A DNA stretch of 64,000 nucleotides from Platynereis dumerilii (taxonomy: Eukaryota > Annelida > Polychaeta > Phyllodocida > Nereididae). Shown piece after piece: positions 47,201 through 59,200 of the stretch. The stretch is from the NCBI GenBank assembly GCA_026936325.1, contig JAPTHN010000004.1, forward strand, positions 44,843,289 to 44,907,288. Direction: 5' to 3'. Within the stretch, counting starts at the first letter, position 1; the number at the start of each line of letters is the position of its first letter. The notes under the pieces were generated by a model. The model had not been told where the DNA came from. It searched no databases and worked only from the letters and a program-made list of their open reading frames with translations. The position numbers were made by a program, and so were the translations under genes.

Positions 47201-50200
47201 TCAATTTTCCACATTCTCATCATACTGTCAGCTCACTGGCTGTCAATGTAAACATTGTATGTCATTTTCATCATCTAGCCTGTATAGTATGATTTTCACC
47301 ATCTGGACTTCCCAACCACCACATCTCTCATTGTAAACATTGTATTTGATTTTCACCATCCACCATCCAACCCTTATTTTTAAACATTGCATCCCATATT
47401 CACCTACTAGGAATCAAAAGTAAACATTGTATATGATTTTCACCATCTAGGACCTGAACTCATATTTGTCAACAGTGTATAGAGTTTTCACCATCTAGAT
47501 CATAACTCCTTTCATCACATTAATCCCCTACATCTACTTCACTCTCATCACTCCATCTCCCTTCACTTACCCCCACCCTACTTCTACTTTACCCCACCCT
47601 ACTTATACTTTACCCCCACTTACCCTATCACCACTTTTACCCAAAACTTCACTTTTTCCACTTCCCTCATCCCTATACTTAAATTATTTCACTTACCCTC
47701 ACTTACCCCCACCAGTGGCGGATACAGGGGGGGGCCTAGGGGGCACGGGCCCCCCCTAGACCACTGAGATTAATAATTGTAATTTGAAGGAAATACGCTG
47801 TGACGCGAGCCTGCGAATGCCCGAAACACGCCCGGCCCCCCTAGATGACATTGTCTGGATCCACCACTGCCCACTTACCCTCGCATACCCCCATCACCTC
47901 TTCTCCACTTCAAACCTCTTTCTCTCCCTCCCCTCACATCCTACATTTCAATTACCTCATTTACCCTCACCTACCCCCACTTACCCCCCATCACTTTTTC
48001 CACCAAAAATCTCTTTTTTCTCCTCCCTTCACTTCCTACACTTAAATTACCCCACTTACCCTCACTTACCCCCATTTACCCACACCACCTTTTCCACTTA
48101 AAACCTATCTTTTCTCTCCTATCCTCCTTCATCATCTCTCCCATCATCACTATCATTCCATACCATGAGTCCCGATCCCAAAAAGGATAAAGCCGCTGGA
48201 CAAGGGCGCAGCCGCTCTGAAAGCTGCAAACCCCACCAGTCCCAGACTCTCAGGTAAAAAACAAACACTTCATCTAATGGATGCAGATGTAGCTGCACAG
48301 GTGTTACTGGATTTAACCTTTTCTGTGTGTGTACATTATCCTATTGCGACCGGTGAGCTTGTTTATCTCCAACTGTCCTGTCTCAATGTTAAGCAGTTCC
48401 CATGGGGTAAATCAGGGTGTGCAGATGACTCTTTTTATGACGCTGTCAATGGTCCTTTTTAGGTTTTTGTGTTCCTTCTTCGTAGCGGTTACTGCTTCCC
48501 ATGCATGTGGCAATTGGTATTATGCAGGCCTTTATCACCTGCCACATCGTTCTCATCTTAATATCTTTTAGATCTGGGCTTCCTGCTATAGCCATAATTG
48601 TGTTGTAAGCCGCTTGTACTTTCTTTTTTACTTCATTAAGCTGTTTATTCCATTTTTCCACTTTTTGCAACCATCAGTATCTGAAGTTCGGGGGGAAGGG
48701 GCACTACCCCCCCCCCCCTGGCACCTCCTGGTCGTACCACTGCTAAGCTTATCGTCTGTTATATTTCTCCGATCATGTATGAAAATCTAGGCCCTAAATT
48801 CGACACCATTTTCCCAAGAATCAACACATCAAAGCAAAACAACATAAGCATGGTGAACTCGCATGTGTTCCGCTTGCGACACAAATTCTAGTTTAACTGG
48901 TTCTCACAAATGCGAGTGAACTCGCAAATAAATATCCACTGATGCAATAAGTGCACCCAGAGGAAAAAAGAGTACATTTGAAGCGCTCAAATTATTTAAA
49001 TTACCAAATGTACTCCAATTGTACTGCAAAAATGCGTATACTTTTCTACAAGGGAGCGTATTTGGAGCGTATGAATTTGCATATAGGGAGTATAAATGAA
49101 GTGTAATTTAAATAATTCGAGCGCTTCAAATTTACTCTTTTTTCCTCTGGGATGAACATAAAAAATACCTCATTTCTCTCAGATTCCTGTTCGGGATCGG
49201 CTGTTCCTTAATCCACTTCATATCACAGTCACACGCCCAGTTGTTTCCACCCATATCTACGTTTGTGACTCTTTCCCTGATAAATGAAAAATCAAATTAG
49301 TAAGGGACAGTTCAGAATTGAAGACGGGGGGGGGGGGGAGTGTTGGGAGTTTTGGCCGGGAGGGTGCTAACTTTTCAACCGTTTTTCAAGGGTGGGGGGA
49401 AGAAATTTTGACAACATGTCCAAGGGGGTAAGAGATTTTAACAAAAATGTCGTTAAACATGCATAAGTCAGTTTATCCGCTCCTGAATCTGTACGCGTGA
49501 CGGTCCATGTAGAACAGTATTATATGTGTGCATTGCTTTGCATGTCAGGGGGGAGGGATACTGAAAATACACATGAAACCTAAGGGTGGGGTACTAAAAA
49601 TCCACATAAAACTCATAGATTACGTGGATGTGAGCTAGGGTGCATCATCTGCCCCTTTTGTCTCCAAAACTTCATGCACTTTTGCAGTAATGTACCTTAA
49701 TGTCACAAAAGTGGCCCTGTAAAATATTTTGAAAAAATTCCAATGTCTAAGGGTGGCACAACAGGCTTGAAATTTGAGCATAAGGTATTATTTTGCCGTT
49801 TCGCGGTTGTCAATAATATTTTCAGTTTTTATTTGATTAACTTATAAATGGTGCAGTTAGATTTCTTCAATTTGAATACCAACATCAATGGCTTTCGCTT
49901 AGGAGAAGTTGTGTTAGTGTAGTGATATTTTCTTTTTGAATTATCGAAATGTGATAAATCTAAAAAACAATGTTAATATGACTTGCGAAACCGAGAGAGT
50001 GATCTACCACATCATTAGGTAAAACCTTGATGGAATTATAATGTAGCAGAAAAAAAGGACATAAAAGAATGATGTTGCATTGAAGTTATTTATTTCCCAT
50101 ATTTACATGCATTTGATGTAAATTTGTATATTTGGATATTGTTGAATAGATATTTGAAAAACATGTTAAAATTCTGACTTTCTTTACGCATCCCCCCCCA

Positions 50201-53200
50201 CCAGACCAAAATTTATATATTTTTACATGTTAATTTTATCCGCGCTGTCGCGTTATGTCGCGAATTATGCGTTCCGCGACGCGACAGCCCGATAGACCCC
50301 CCCCCACCGGAATTTTCTGGATCCTCCCCTGCATGCCCCTGCCTGATAGTCTAGTCTTCCCTGTCATTAGTATATGTGACCTGCTCCACCAAAATGGGTT
50401 CAAAGTCGGCCTCCTATCATATCTAGGTATGAAAATAACTTTATTCTACTGGAATTAAGCTTTAAAATGATGTTTAGTATGTTTTGATATCTCCATCCAA
50501 TCCAAAGATATGGCACCTCAAACATCGATGATACGAAACATCAAACTTTGAGAAAATGGCATTTGAAATTCCCGCCATTACAATGAAAGAACTAAAAAAA
50601 TCAACAGGGACACACAATTTAGATAATTTAAAATCAATTTTTTGGTTAAATGGTCTTAAATATTCAGAGAAAATTACTTTTGCTAAAACGTGGTACCAAC
50701 AGCTAAAAAACATCAAAATGAGACCTTTTTACAAATTTTGCTCATTTCTGAGAAATATATAATGCCTACTTTGAACTCATTTTGGTGGAGCAGGTCACAT
50801 ATATTCAAAGGTACCATTCTCTGACTGAGCCTGCTAACTTCATCTGGACAGAAAATAGGTCACTTTTGCACTCAACCATCTAGAAAAGTTCTAGTAAAAT
50901 TAATGTGGCCTTTGTAAAAAGGTCTCTGATTGGCTGTTTCCAAAAAGTGACCTATTTTTCTGTCCAGATGAAGTAAGAGGACTCAGCCAGAGCCCTTTGG
51001 GGGGGGGGGGGGCGAGTGGTTCTCACCGCAAAAATTTGGGCTGGTCAGCTGAGCATCTCACACCAAGACCTAGTAACGGAGTGCCGTGAACTCAAAAAGA
51101 GGACCCTTTTAAAACCATGGAAAATTCACCCTTGAAGAAGCATACATTTTCTATAACTTAATTGAGGTTCATTAAAAGTGCTGCAATTATTTCAATAATT
51201 TCTACCAATTGATATTATTTTTGATTGCCATATATGGGTGAGAATCTGAAGGTGGTCCCGCGGACAACTCGCATGACTTCACAGAGGTTGACAAGGTGTA
51301 GAATAAAAACTACCAGTCATATTAGAATAATTTAAACAGCAACAGAACAAGCAGAAACATACCTTTTTGCAAAATAATTCATGGTAATATCCATTGAAAA
51401 ACGAATCCATGGGCCTTGGTCGAATGACGATGTTACGCACCTAATTTTGCCGACAAACTGGCTTGTTAAGAACAGCTTGTCAGTTTAGCTATTTAGCAAA
51501 ATGGTTTCCAATCGTTTCCACACATGTCATATCCCGTTGGAAAGAGCAGATTTTAAATATTCTGCCTGTATTTGCAGTTTTCAGAAGTCTTAAAACTCAT
51601 GTTTTTATAAATCACAACTTTCCCTCCCTGAGAGCGTCACGGGTTGGCACCGAAATACGGATTTCGTATTTTTAATGAAAGCGAAATGGTGGTTCCAAAT
51701 ATTGAAGTGCCGGAAATTTTTTAAAATAAAGCTCACCTCTCTATTTCATTTTATGTTCTGGTCTTGTAGCTGTGTTACATACTTTTTTTCTGGCAAAATA
51801 ACTAAAATCCAAAATTCGAGAGTTGTCCACTTTCGTCACATTTTCAAATGGCTGTCAAATAAAAACCAGTGGATGGATTTTAAAACCGTTTCGTATGCAG
51901 ATCCGTGCTGGGACTGCAGCCCAGCTGACCTATTTTCATTGAGAAGACGACGTTGGTGAGTGAATTATTGCATGTTTTGTTGTTTATTGTCCAAAAATTG
52001 TCCGCTCACAGTGTCAGAATCGATGTTTATATCTTATTTTATGAACAAGGAACAGTAGTTTAAGTGTTGTATCGATAACACTGATGTCTACGCATGTTCA
52101 GGTGAAGTTTTAACAGTGTGGATTGTAATTTTTGGCTCAATCTTACCTCAGAATATGTGTTTTCCTTAAATTTGCGTAACAGAGACTATCATTTTCGTCT
52201 TTCATCAATTGTCCCTTGCATTTTGGACAATAAACTCGGTTGAAATCACGTAGTCTGCGACATTTATCCATATTGTCCACACAGTTATCAAGTAGTCCAC
52301 ACAGTTGTCCAATGTTGTCCAAGGGGTACACCTATTTCTATTGCTTGTCACATTTTCATGTCATCAAGATTTTGCTATTTTGTACATTTTTTGTCAGATT
52401 TTCTGTCTGATGAGAAAGGAGTTGAGTAGCCTTGGCATTTTGTTCAGATCGCACTCCTGTACACAATTCCCCCCCATCCCCCTCCCCCCCCCCCGTTTGC
52501 GAAACTAGCCTGCGTTGTTCACACACTTGTCCTGGTTTAAATTCAGTTAACTTAATTTTATTGTTTAGAGGTCCGGATTTACAATCCTTTCACCAATTTT
52601 TCCAGTGAGTCATTTCACTGCTGCAGAATATCTGAAATAATTGCCGGAGCTACATGTACATGAATTCACTGACAACTGTTTGTAATATTTCCCCTGTTGG
52701 TGGTTTTCTACACAGTTGTCCGTATTGTCCACATAATTTTCCACAAGTTGTAGGCCTAAAGTCTTCTAATTTAATAGCTATGTGTAGGGCTGATGTGGGG
52801 GGGGGGGGGAGTGCTGTGTAGCTATAGGCCTGAAGCCCTAAACTTCAGGCTGTCTGCATATTGTCAAGCAACATTAAATTTGAAGGGAAAAAAAAGCCCC
52901 CAGAAATTAATGACAGTGAATAACCCTAAAGCTATGACTCATAAAGTGCATGGTGTTAGCCACTTTGACTCGGTGAATCAAACAGATATTTGTTTATCTT
53001 GTTATATAGCTATCCTCTATAGATTTATTTATTCCTATTGTTGCAGGTGGTGAAGCTTGTTGCAGGTGGCGAAGCCTCAGCATGGTGAGATGATGGTTCA
53101 ACACCAGGAGCCCACAACAGGCTATAAGGGAACTCCCAGCTGATCTGTCAGTCCGTATTGAGAGAGACTTCAGTGCTGGCCTCCAAGACGTCATCAACGT

Positions 53201-56200
53201 CATTGCAGACCTTCCAAATTTCTGAGGCTTTACCGTTTACGATTTCTTTTTCAATTCTGTATCATTTCTACATTTGTACATCACCAGTAGAATTTATAAA
53301 ATAAACAATGTATTGATGTAAAAGTGTCATATTTTAGAGATCTACTTTTTGTCAACAGAATGTGTTAAGAAAGTTGAATAAATCTATTTTTTCAATTTTT
53401 TTATTTGAGAGTCTGGAGAATTTTGGTGAATGCATAATGTTAAAATTTCTCAAGTCATAATTGATTTCATGACCATCTAATCATGCCTTTTGTTGATACT
53501 TTTATGATTTTGATATTAATTTTAATTAAGTGAGATGTTTGGTGTATCTTTGTTGCAGAGCACTGATAAAGTATGTGAGTGACTGTGGATCCTTAAGCTA
53601 CTGAAGCTGGGACTGTTTTATAGAAGATCCTGCATGGATGCACATTGTTCCTCGCTCAATTTCAAGCCATCAAAGCCAACCAGCCAAAATTGACATTGAG
53701 TCAGGACACAATGCACAACGCACAAGTGTGGCCATTGCCCACCGTGCTGTGTAAATCACCCTGTCGGCATTCATAGCTGGATTCACATTAGAAAAAGACA
53801 TCATTTTGAATAAGCCAATTGGAACATGAATTGGCCATTGGAACTTTGTTGTGCATAGAAGTCATGCAGGAGCAGTATAACAAACATCTTTATTTGTAAG
53901 AAAATTGTTAATTTGATGGAATATGGATCGACAGATAGATTGACAGCCATATTTCTCAATTTGAGTTATAGTTTATTTTAAAAAGTTTACAACTAACCAG
54001 CAAGTCATGTTTTGTCCAAGTAGAGTGAAGTCCAACTTAATGGTATTTTCTTTAGAATTATAAAGTAACAAAAAAAATGCCGCCCAACACAGAATAAATG
54101 CCAAATTATATAAATGCCAAATGGTCACCTTCCAGTCCTGTTATCCTCCCCAGAAATTGTAGTTATTGCAAACTTGAGGCCAAATGTCAATTGATAAAGC
54201 TTTTAAGTTAAAAAAAAAGTAGGGGATTCCTGAAAAAGCTGTAGTTGCAATTGCTCAAGCTTAAGCGCAAGTTGAGATTTTAACTAAAGCAGCTGAATTT
54301 TCCACAAGCAAGTTTCATTTTACAACACAGGTTGCTGTCAGGTCTGATAGAAAGGTATGGTACAAAAGCCTTGTTAGAAGTACCAAAGCCTAAATTTAAA
54401 AAAATGTATAGCAATTAGTTAGTTTTTTTTTGCTTTCAAATTGCACAGTAATGTTTTATTTTTAAATTATCATCAATAAAACATTTTGAAGTTTGAAGAG
54501 GCCTATTGTTTTCATGGTTTTAATTTGCCTTCTGTCAAATTACTAAGATTGACTCAATGACTGTCACAGTTTTTATTCTCATTATGATCAATGCCCTATG
54601 CACATTTGTATTATATCTGCAATGTCATCGTATGCGAGGCTGTTGCAACCCCAATTTCCCTAGTGTGCAACTTGCAAGGGTGTTTAATTGACTTACAAGC
54701 AGGGCTAGATATTCTGCGATCCCAGCACAGCTTTTACAAGGTTTTTTTGGGGATTTCTCCAGTGTGCACTGGCTTGCGACATCTTCGCAGGCTTAAACCA
54801 TGGGTGAACAGAGGTGGAAGCCTTGCTTGTTCATACATTAAAATACCCCAATTAATAAAAAGTGTGGTATCAACAAATTGCGTCGACCTTGTAGCAAGAA
54901 GGGGTTGCAACAAGATCGTATGTGCTCTACCCACATATTATGCGATACCTGTGTTCACTGCACATACTTGTAACTTTGAAGTTTGATTAATCAAAAGGTG
55001 TGTCACCTGTGAATTTCATCAGATCAGAGAAAAGATTAATACTTATCAAAAGGTTTGTCACCTGTGAATTTCATCAGATCTGAGAAAAGATTAATGTTTT
55101 AGATGCATTTGGTATTTCGACTGGGAGAGTCTTATTGATTCTTTTTCTTCTTTGCCTTGACAATTGTCATCTACAGTTCTGTCAGTTCATGATGAATTGT
55201 GTCCATGCCCGGTTTTTCTGAAAAACTTGTACCTTGGGTACTTTGCTACTATTTTGGTGTTGAAACATGCTGACCTAGTTCTTTTGTTGTCATGGTTTAT
55301 ATTCTTTAACAAATAGTATATAGTTATAGAAATGTTTTCTTTTGTGAAAAAGCAAATTTTTCATTTTAGATAGGAGTCAACAACAGACCATAATTAGACG
55401 AGTGATTTTTTTTATCATTCCTGCCAAATTTGGTCTGGGAAGCTCTTCCGTTATAGTTTATGGGACTGTTGTTACATTTCATGTTGTCCTTTTAATGACA
55501 GTTCTGGATTGATGCCCCACATTTTGCGTTGGCTAAGCCCTTCCTCTTTGTTTGGACTCAACGTCTTTCCTTTCTATAACATGTGGGAAATATGCCTTAA
55601 ATGCAGCGCATTAACAACTGCACATCTGAATTTGATGTAATGGTCTGTATCTGATTACAGTTGTAACATAGGCCAAAGGTTGATGATTAAAGGTGTCCAA
55701 CTCAAGCAATACCCTGTGTGACACATAGATTCCAGTAGAATCTATTTCAAGCCTCAGATTTTACCCCCACATGGCCATCTCTGGGATGGCTGGTCCAACC
55801 ACAGAGGGTGATTAAATGACATGTTTACTTTACAACTGCTTGTCACATCCTTACCCATATGTGATAGCAGCATTTGGTAAAAATTTTCCCTGGATAACAA
55901 TAATAACAGCAAAAGTATATATGTTGTAAACATGGATCTGTAACCACCAAGTATTTACAAGTTGCCAGGCCCCTGTCTGTTATATGAGGCAAATCTCCAT
56001 AAGTGGGGGACTTGGGTTAGCCAGATATAAACAAACTTTAATGACCATTCTAAAAATAAATCCTTCTGGATTCTGCTTCGCTCTGTACCATTGCCGGTTG
56101 GACTCCTTTAGTCAACCTTTGCATGGGCCTAGTGCCTATATGCTGAGTTGTAAGCTTAGTTGTCCGCGTTGTCCGTTCAGTTGTCCGCATTGTCCGTTCA

Positions 56201-59200
56201 GTTGTCCGCATTGTCCATTCGATTGTCCGCATTGTCCATTCAATTGTCAGCATTGTCCATTTAGTTGTCCGCATTGTCCGGACTCCTTCCACAGTCTTCT
56301 TCATGTAATGTTTTGCGGACAACTGTGTGGACAACCAAAACTGGTGTGACGCCTCACAAGCTAAAAAATATCTGATTCAGGCTTATTTTTTTTTAGAAAA
56401 CTATCTTTTTTGCTGGGGAATTTAATGGTACCTTTGGTTTAGTGGTACCATGTGCCCTACTTAAGTTATTGCAGTTTTAATGGTCAAAATAGTCCAAAAA
56501 ACGCTGTTTTGTTAGACAACAGGTAACAAAGATTCTACTGGTGTATTATGGGTAATCCTTGGTTCATTATTTAAAGCAGTCATTATTCTATATGCATACT
56601 AATTTTCATGTGGCTAAGGGCAATAGTTTTTCAGTTATACCAAGAAAAGTGTTAAAAGCGGACAACTCTTTTACACTTTTTTGGAAGTCTAAAAGTTGAA
56701 AAAATATATGAAATTTTCATTTATTTTGACTGGTTTTATGGCAAATACTAGGCAGAGGCAATATGTATGAATTGGTATTAACATTAAAGTCATCCATGGA
56801 CAGTGATATTTAGAGTCCTCTTGGAGCACCTTCAGATTCTCACCCATATATGCATAGATAGATTTCACCAATTTAACAAATTTGATTAAAGAACTTACCA
56901 ATTAAGTAGATCATGACTGATTTTGGTTAAAGAATTATTTTTGATGGACAGCTCTCTCACTGGGGAAGTTTTGCCCCCAAAAGCATCCGCGGCTATGGTA
57001 TGCAGTCTTTTGTTGAAGCTTAGGTGCACAATCTGAAATGAAGCATGAAATTGTATGAGCATTGAGCATAGATGTTGTAGCACAACTTGATACATTTTCA
57101 TCTTTTAAATCTTAAAATTCCATATCCAATGGCATGGGTTCTAACCCATGCTGCGGCCATTGCTGCGCCCATTCAAAACATGAAGATCCCCACTTCGGTG
57201 GCAATGTGACTTTGAAAAGTAGCAAGACCGTTTTCATTCAGTTTTCGTCCTGATTTTTTTATCAACCATGTGAGGTAAGGTAAGGTAAGGTAAGGGTACT
57301 TTTATTTAATGTGGGTAGTCAAGCTAAGCGACTTGTTTCCAGTTGGGCCTATGGCACTTCCAATTTACGTCTGATGTGAACAACTTTGTCGTGGAATGAC
57401 ACAATGGCAAGCCTGCGGATTGAACCCGGGTCCCTGGCTTGTGAGGTGAGCACTCTACTGACTGAGCTATAGGGGCTATGTGTTTCCTTGTAGGTAATAA
57501 AATAGCCAAAAGTTGTTTCTGTGAAAATTTGACAACTTGCCCCAAGCCCGAGGCAAGTTGTCAAACTCGTAAAGCCAATCTAACATCTCTGAGAGATTCT
57601 CTATAATCCAAACTTTGAATACATCAGATTACCTTAAAAACAGAAATACACTTCTTGCGATGGAAGACTTTGGATGAACACCACCATAAATCAGGGCCTA
57701 TTTCTACCAAAAAGTAGTGATGCACATTTGAAAAGCCTCTGAGAGAGTCCTGGTCTTCTCAGTTAGTATTATATGCTGGAATGGCCTCCTTCGAAATTAT
57801 ATTACCTGGCCAATGGCAATGTGGTGGAAATAATCATATTATAAATTATAGAACTTGAATAGATTCCCAGAGGAAAAAAGAGTACATTTGAAAAGTTTGA
57901 ATTATTTAAATTACCAAATGTACTCCGATTGGACTGCAAAAATGTGTATACTTTTCTACAAGGGAGCGTATTTGGAGCGTATGAATTTGCATATAGGGAG
58001 TATAAATGAAGCGTAATTTTGATAATTTGAGCGCTTCAAATGTATTCTTTTTTCCCCTGGGTTGCCCTGCGTACTCACATCAAGGTCCAGTAAGTTAGCG
58101 AAAGCTTTGGATGGAATTTCTTCCAGATCTGAATTGACCATCGTCAGGTAGACAAGGCCAAGAGGAAATGTTCTAGGATAAATGTTCATGATTGGGTTGA
58201 AATCCAGGTGAAGATCTGTCAAGCTGACCAGGGGGTCAAATAGTTTTGGGTCAAGTGTTGTGATTTGATTGTCTGAAAAAAAAAAAACAAAGGTTGAGTG
58301 AGTGGTGAGATGTTTAGAGGCATACTGTCCAAATTTTTAACTGGCATTTACAGTCCACAACTTTGAATTACAAGCACTTACAGAAATGCACTGGAATAAT
58401 CATTGTGAGGGCATGACATATAGTGTCACATATCCCTATTCTTGCCATATAAAAGGCTTATTATCACAGCTTGAATGACATGTATATTTATATTGCAGCA
58501 TGGGAATCTATGTCCCCGCCAGAAGTTTTTCGCTTAAAAATAATCCAATTGCAGAACGCCCAAGTTTGCACTTACATTCTGGCACCACAGTAAATGTACA
58601 AATTTTATTTCAACAGTCGGGAAATGCACTTACGAGACAAAACTAGTTTTTCCAGATTTTCCAGCCCCACAAATGCGTCAGTCTCCACTGCAGTGATGTC
58701 ATTGAATCCAAGATCCAGAACCTCAAGATGGTCCAGGTCAGTAAAGGTGTTATCAAAAACTGTAGTTATGTGATTGTCATTCATGACCAGTTCAATCAAG
58801 GCATACAGTCCTGAAAAGAAAGAAAATTATGATGTATGTGACTGAAAAAAGATAAATTCCTCATACCCCCCTATTACACTGTCGAACATTGACGTCAACG
58901 AGGTCCTGAACTGACCGAGATTCAAAGTGAGTCGTACAAAAATTGATAATAATAATTAAAAAACCCTAAAAATTCTTATAATTCTCTGATACTCACAAAA
59001 ATATTCAGCATGTTATATATCTTTCGCAAATCTCAGTCGCGAATCATAATTATGTAACCTCAATTACCTCATCCAAACATCATTTGCAATAAATTAAAAA
59101 AGGTTACTTTAAAAATTATGAAAAAAAGTTTGTAGTATCACCTACCTTTAAATTGCTTTGGGTCAATTCTACCTATCCCGTTGCTTGATAGAATAAGTCT

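Larger units (their letters stand above)
43298..48893. mobile_element. 5.6-kb foldback element (giant inverted repeat)
   Basis: The left end AACTAGAATTTGTGTCGCAA and the right end TTGCGACACAAATTCTAGTT start a colinear inversion that continues to a centre near 45965. From the ends inward each arm carries: about 200 bp unique sequence, a LINE RT fragment, a G-rich (C-rich on the right) minisatellite, a repeated TGGTGAAAAT...ACAATGTTTAC block, unique DNA, and a core with CACTTCTAATGGGGCTAAAA. Arms are about 2.65 and 2.9 kb, clearly diverged. No transposase and no flanking duplication were found. Long-TIR elements of this form occur among foldback and MULE-type transposons. Assignment is open. 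Confidence 0.88.
51229..56852. mobile_element. 5.6-kb element with perfect 26-bp TIRs and TTGTCC subterminal arrays
   Basis: Bases 51229-51254 (CATATATGGGTGAGAATCTG then AAGGTG) recur perfectly inverted at 56827-56852. GCGGACAACTC follows the left TIR by 8 bp, and TTGTCC/GGACAA words are scattered over the left 1.5 kb and concentrated on the right at 56160-56335. Repeated short motifs near matching ends are typical of transposase-binding subterminal repeats in large DNA transposons (family knowledge). No transposase was recognised. The target duplication is ambiguous because the ends are TATA-like. The right end is 46 bp from the exon 4 donor. Confidence 0.65.

Noticed and set aside
52147-52331. 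Minus-strand segment reading YCPKCKGQLMKDENDSLCY before a GAG/GTAAGATT donor, like a zinc-ribbon exon
   Set aside because: Its first half is translated TTGTCC repeats, only three cysteines are present, and the LRR gene frame is complete without it. Kept only as a curiosity.
54734-54934. HTGEIPKK on the minus strand, resembling a C2H2 zinc-finger linker
   Set aside because: The required CxxC and HxxxH residues are missing, so the match to the linker is chance.
55984-56349. Plus-strand frame with a striking CPHCPFS heptapeptide repeat, resembling a metal-binding protein
   Set aside because: The periodicity is simply the 21-bp TTGTCC tandem array read in one frame. The opposite strand and other frames are also open there, and no splice or start evidence exists.
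57402-57476. Could be a functional tRNA gene on the minus strand
   Set aside because: A- and B-boxes are good, but the acceptor stem does not close and the sequence continues into a SINE body with a TTACC tail.
57956-58222. Extension of LRR exon 3 into a longer open frame ending RSKYAPL
   Set aside because: The tail is MITE sequence. A consensus donor at 58078 and the correct phase of exon 4 show that the exon stops at 58079.
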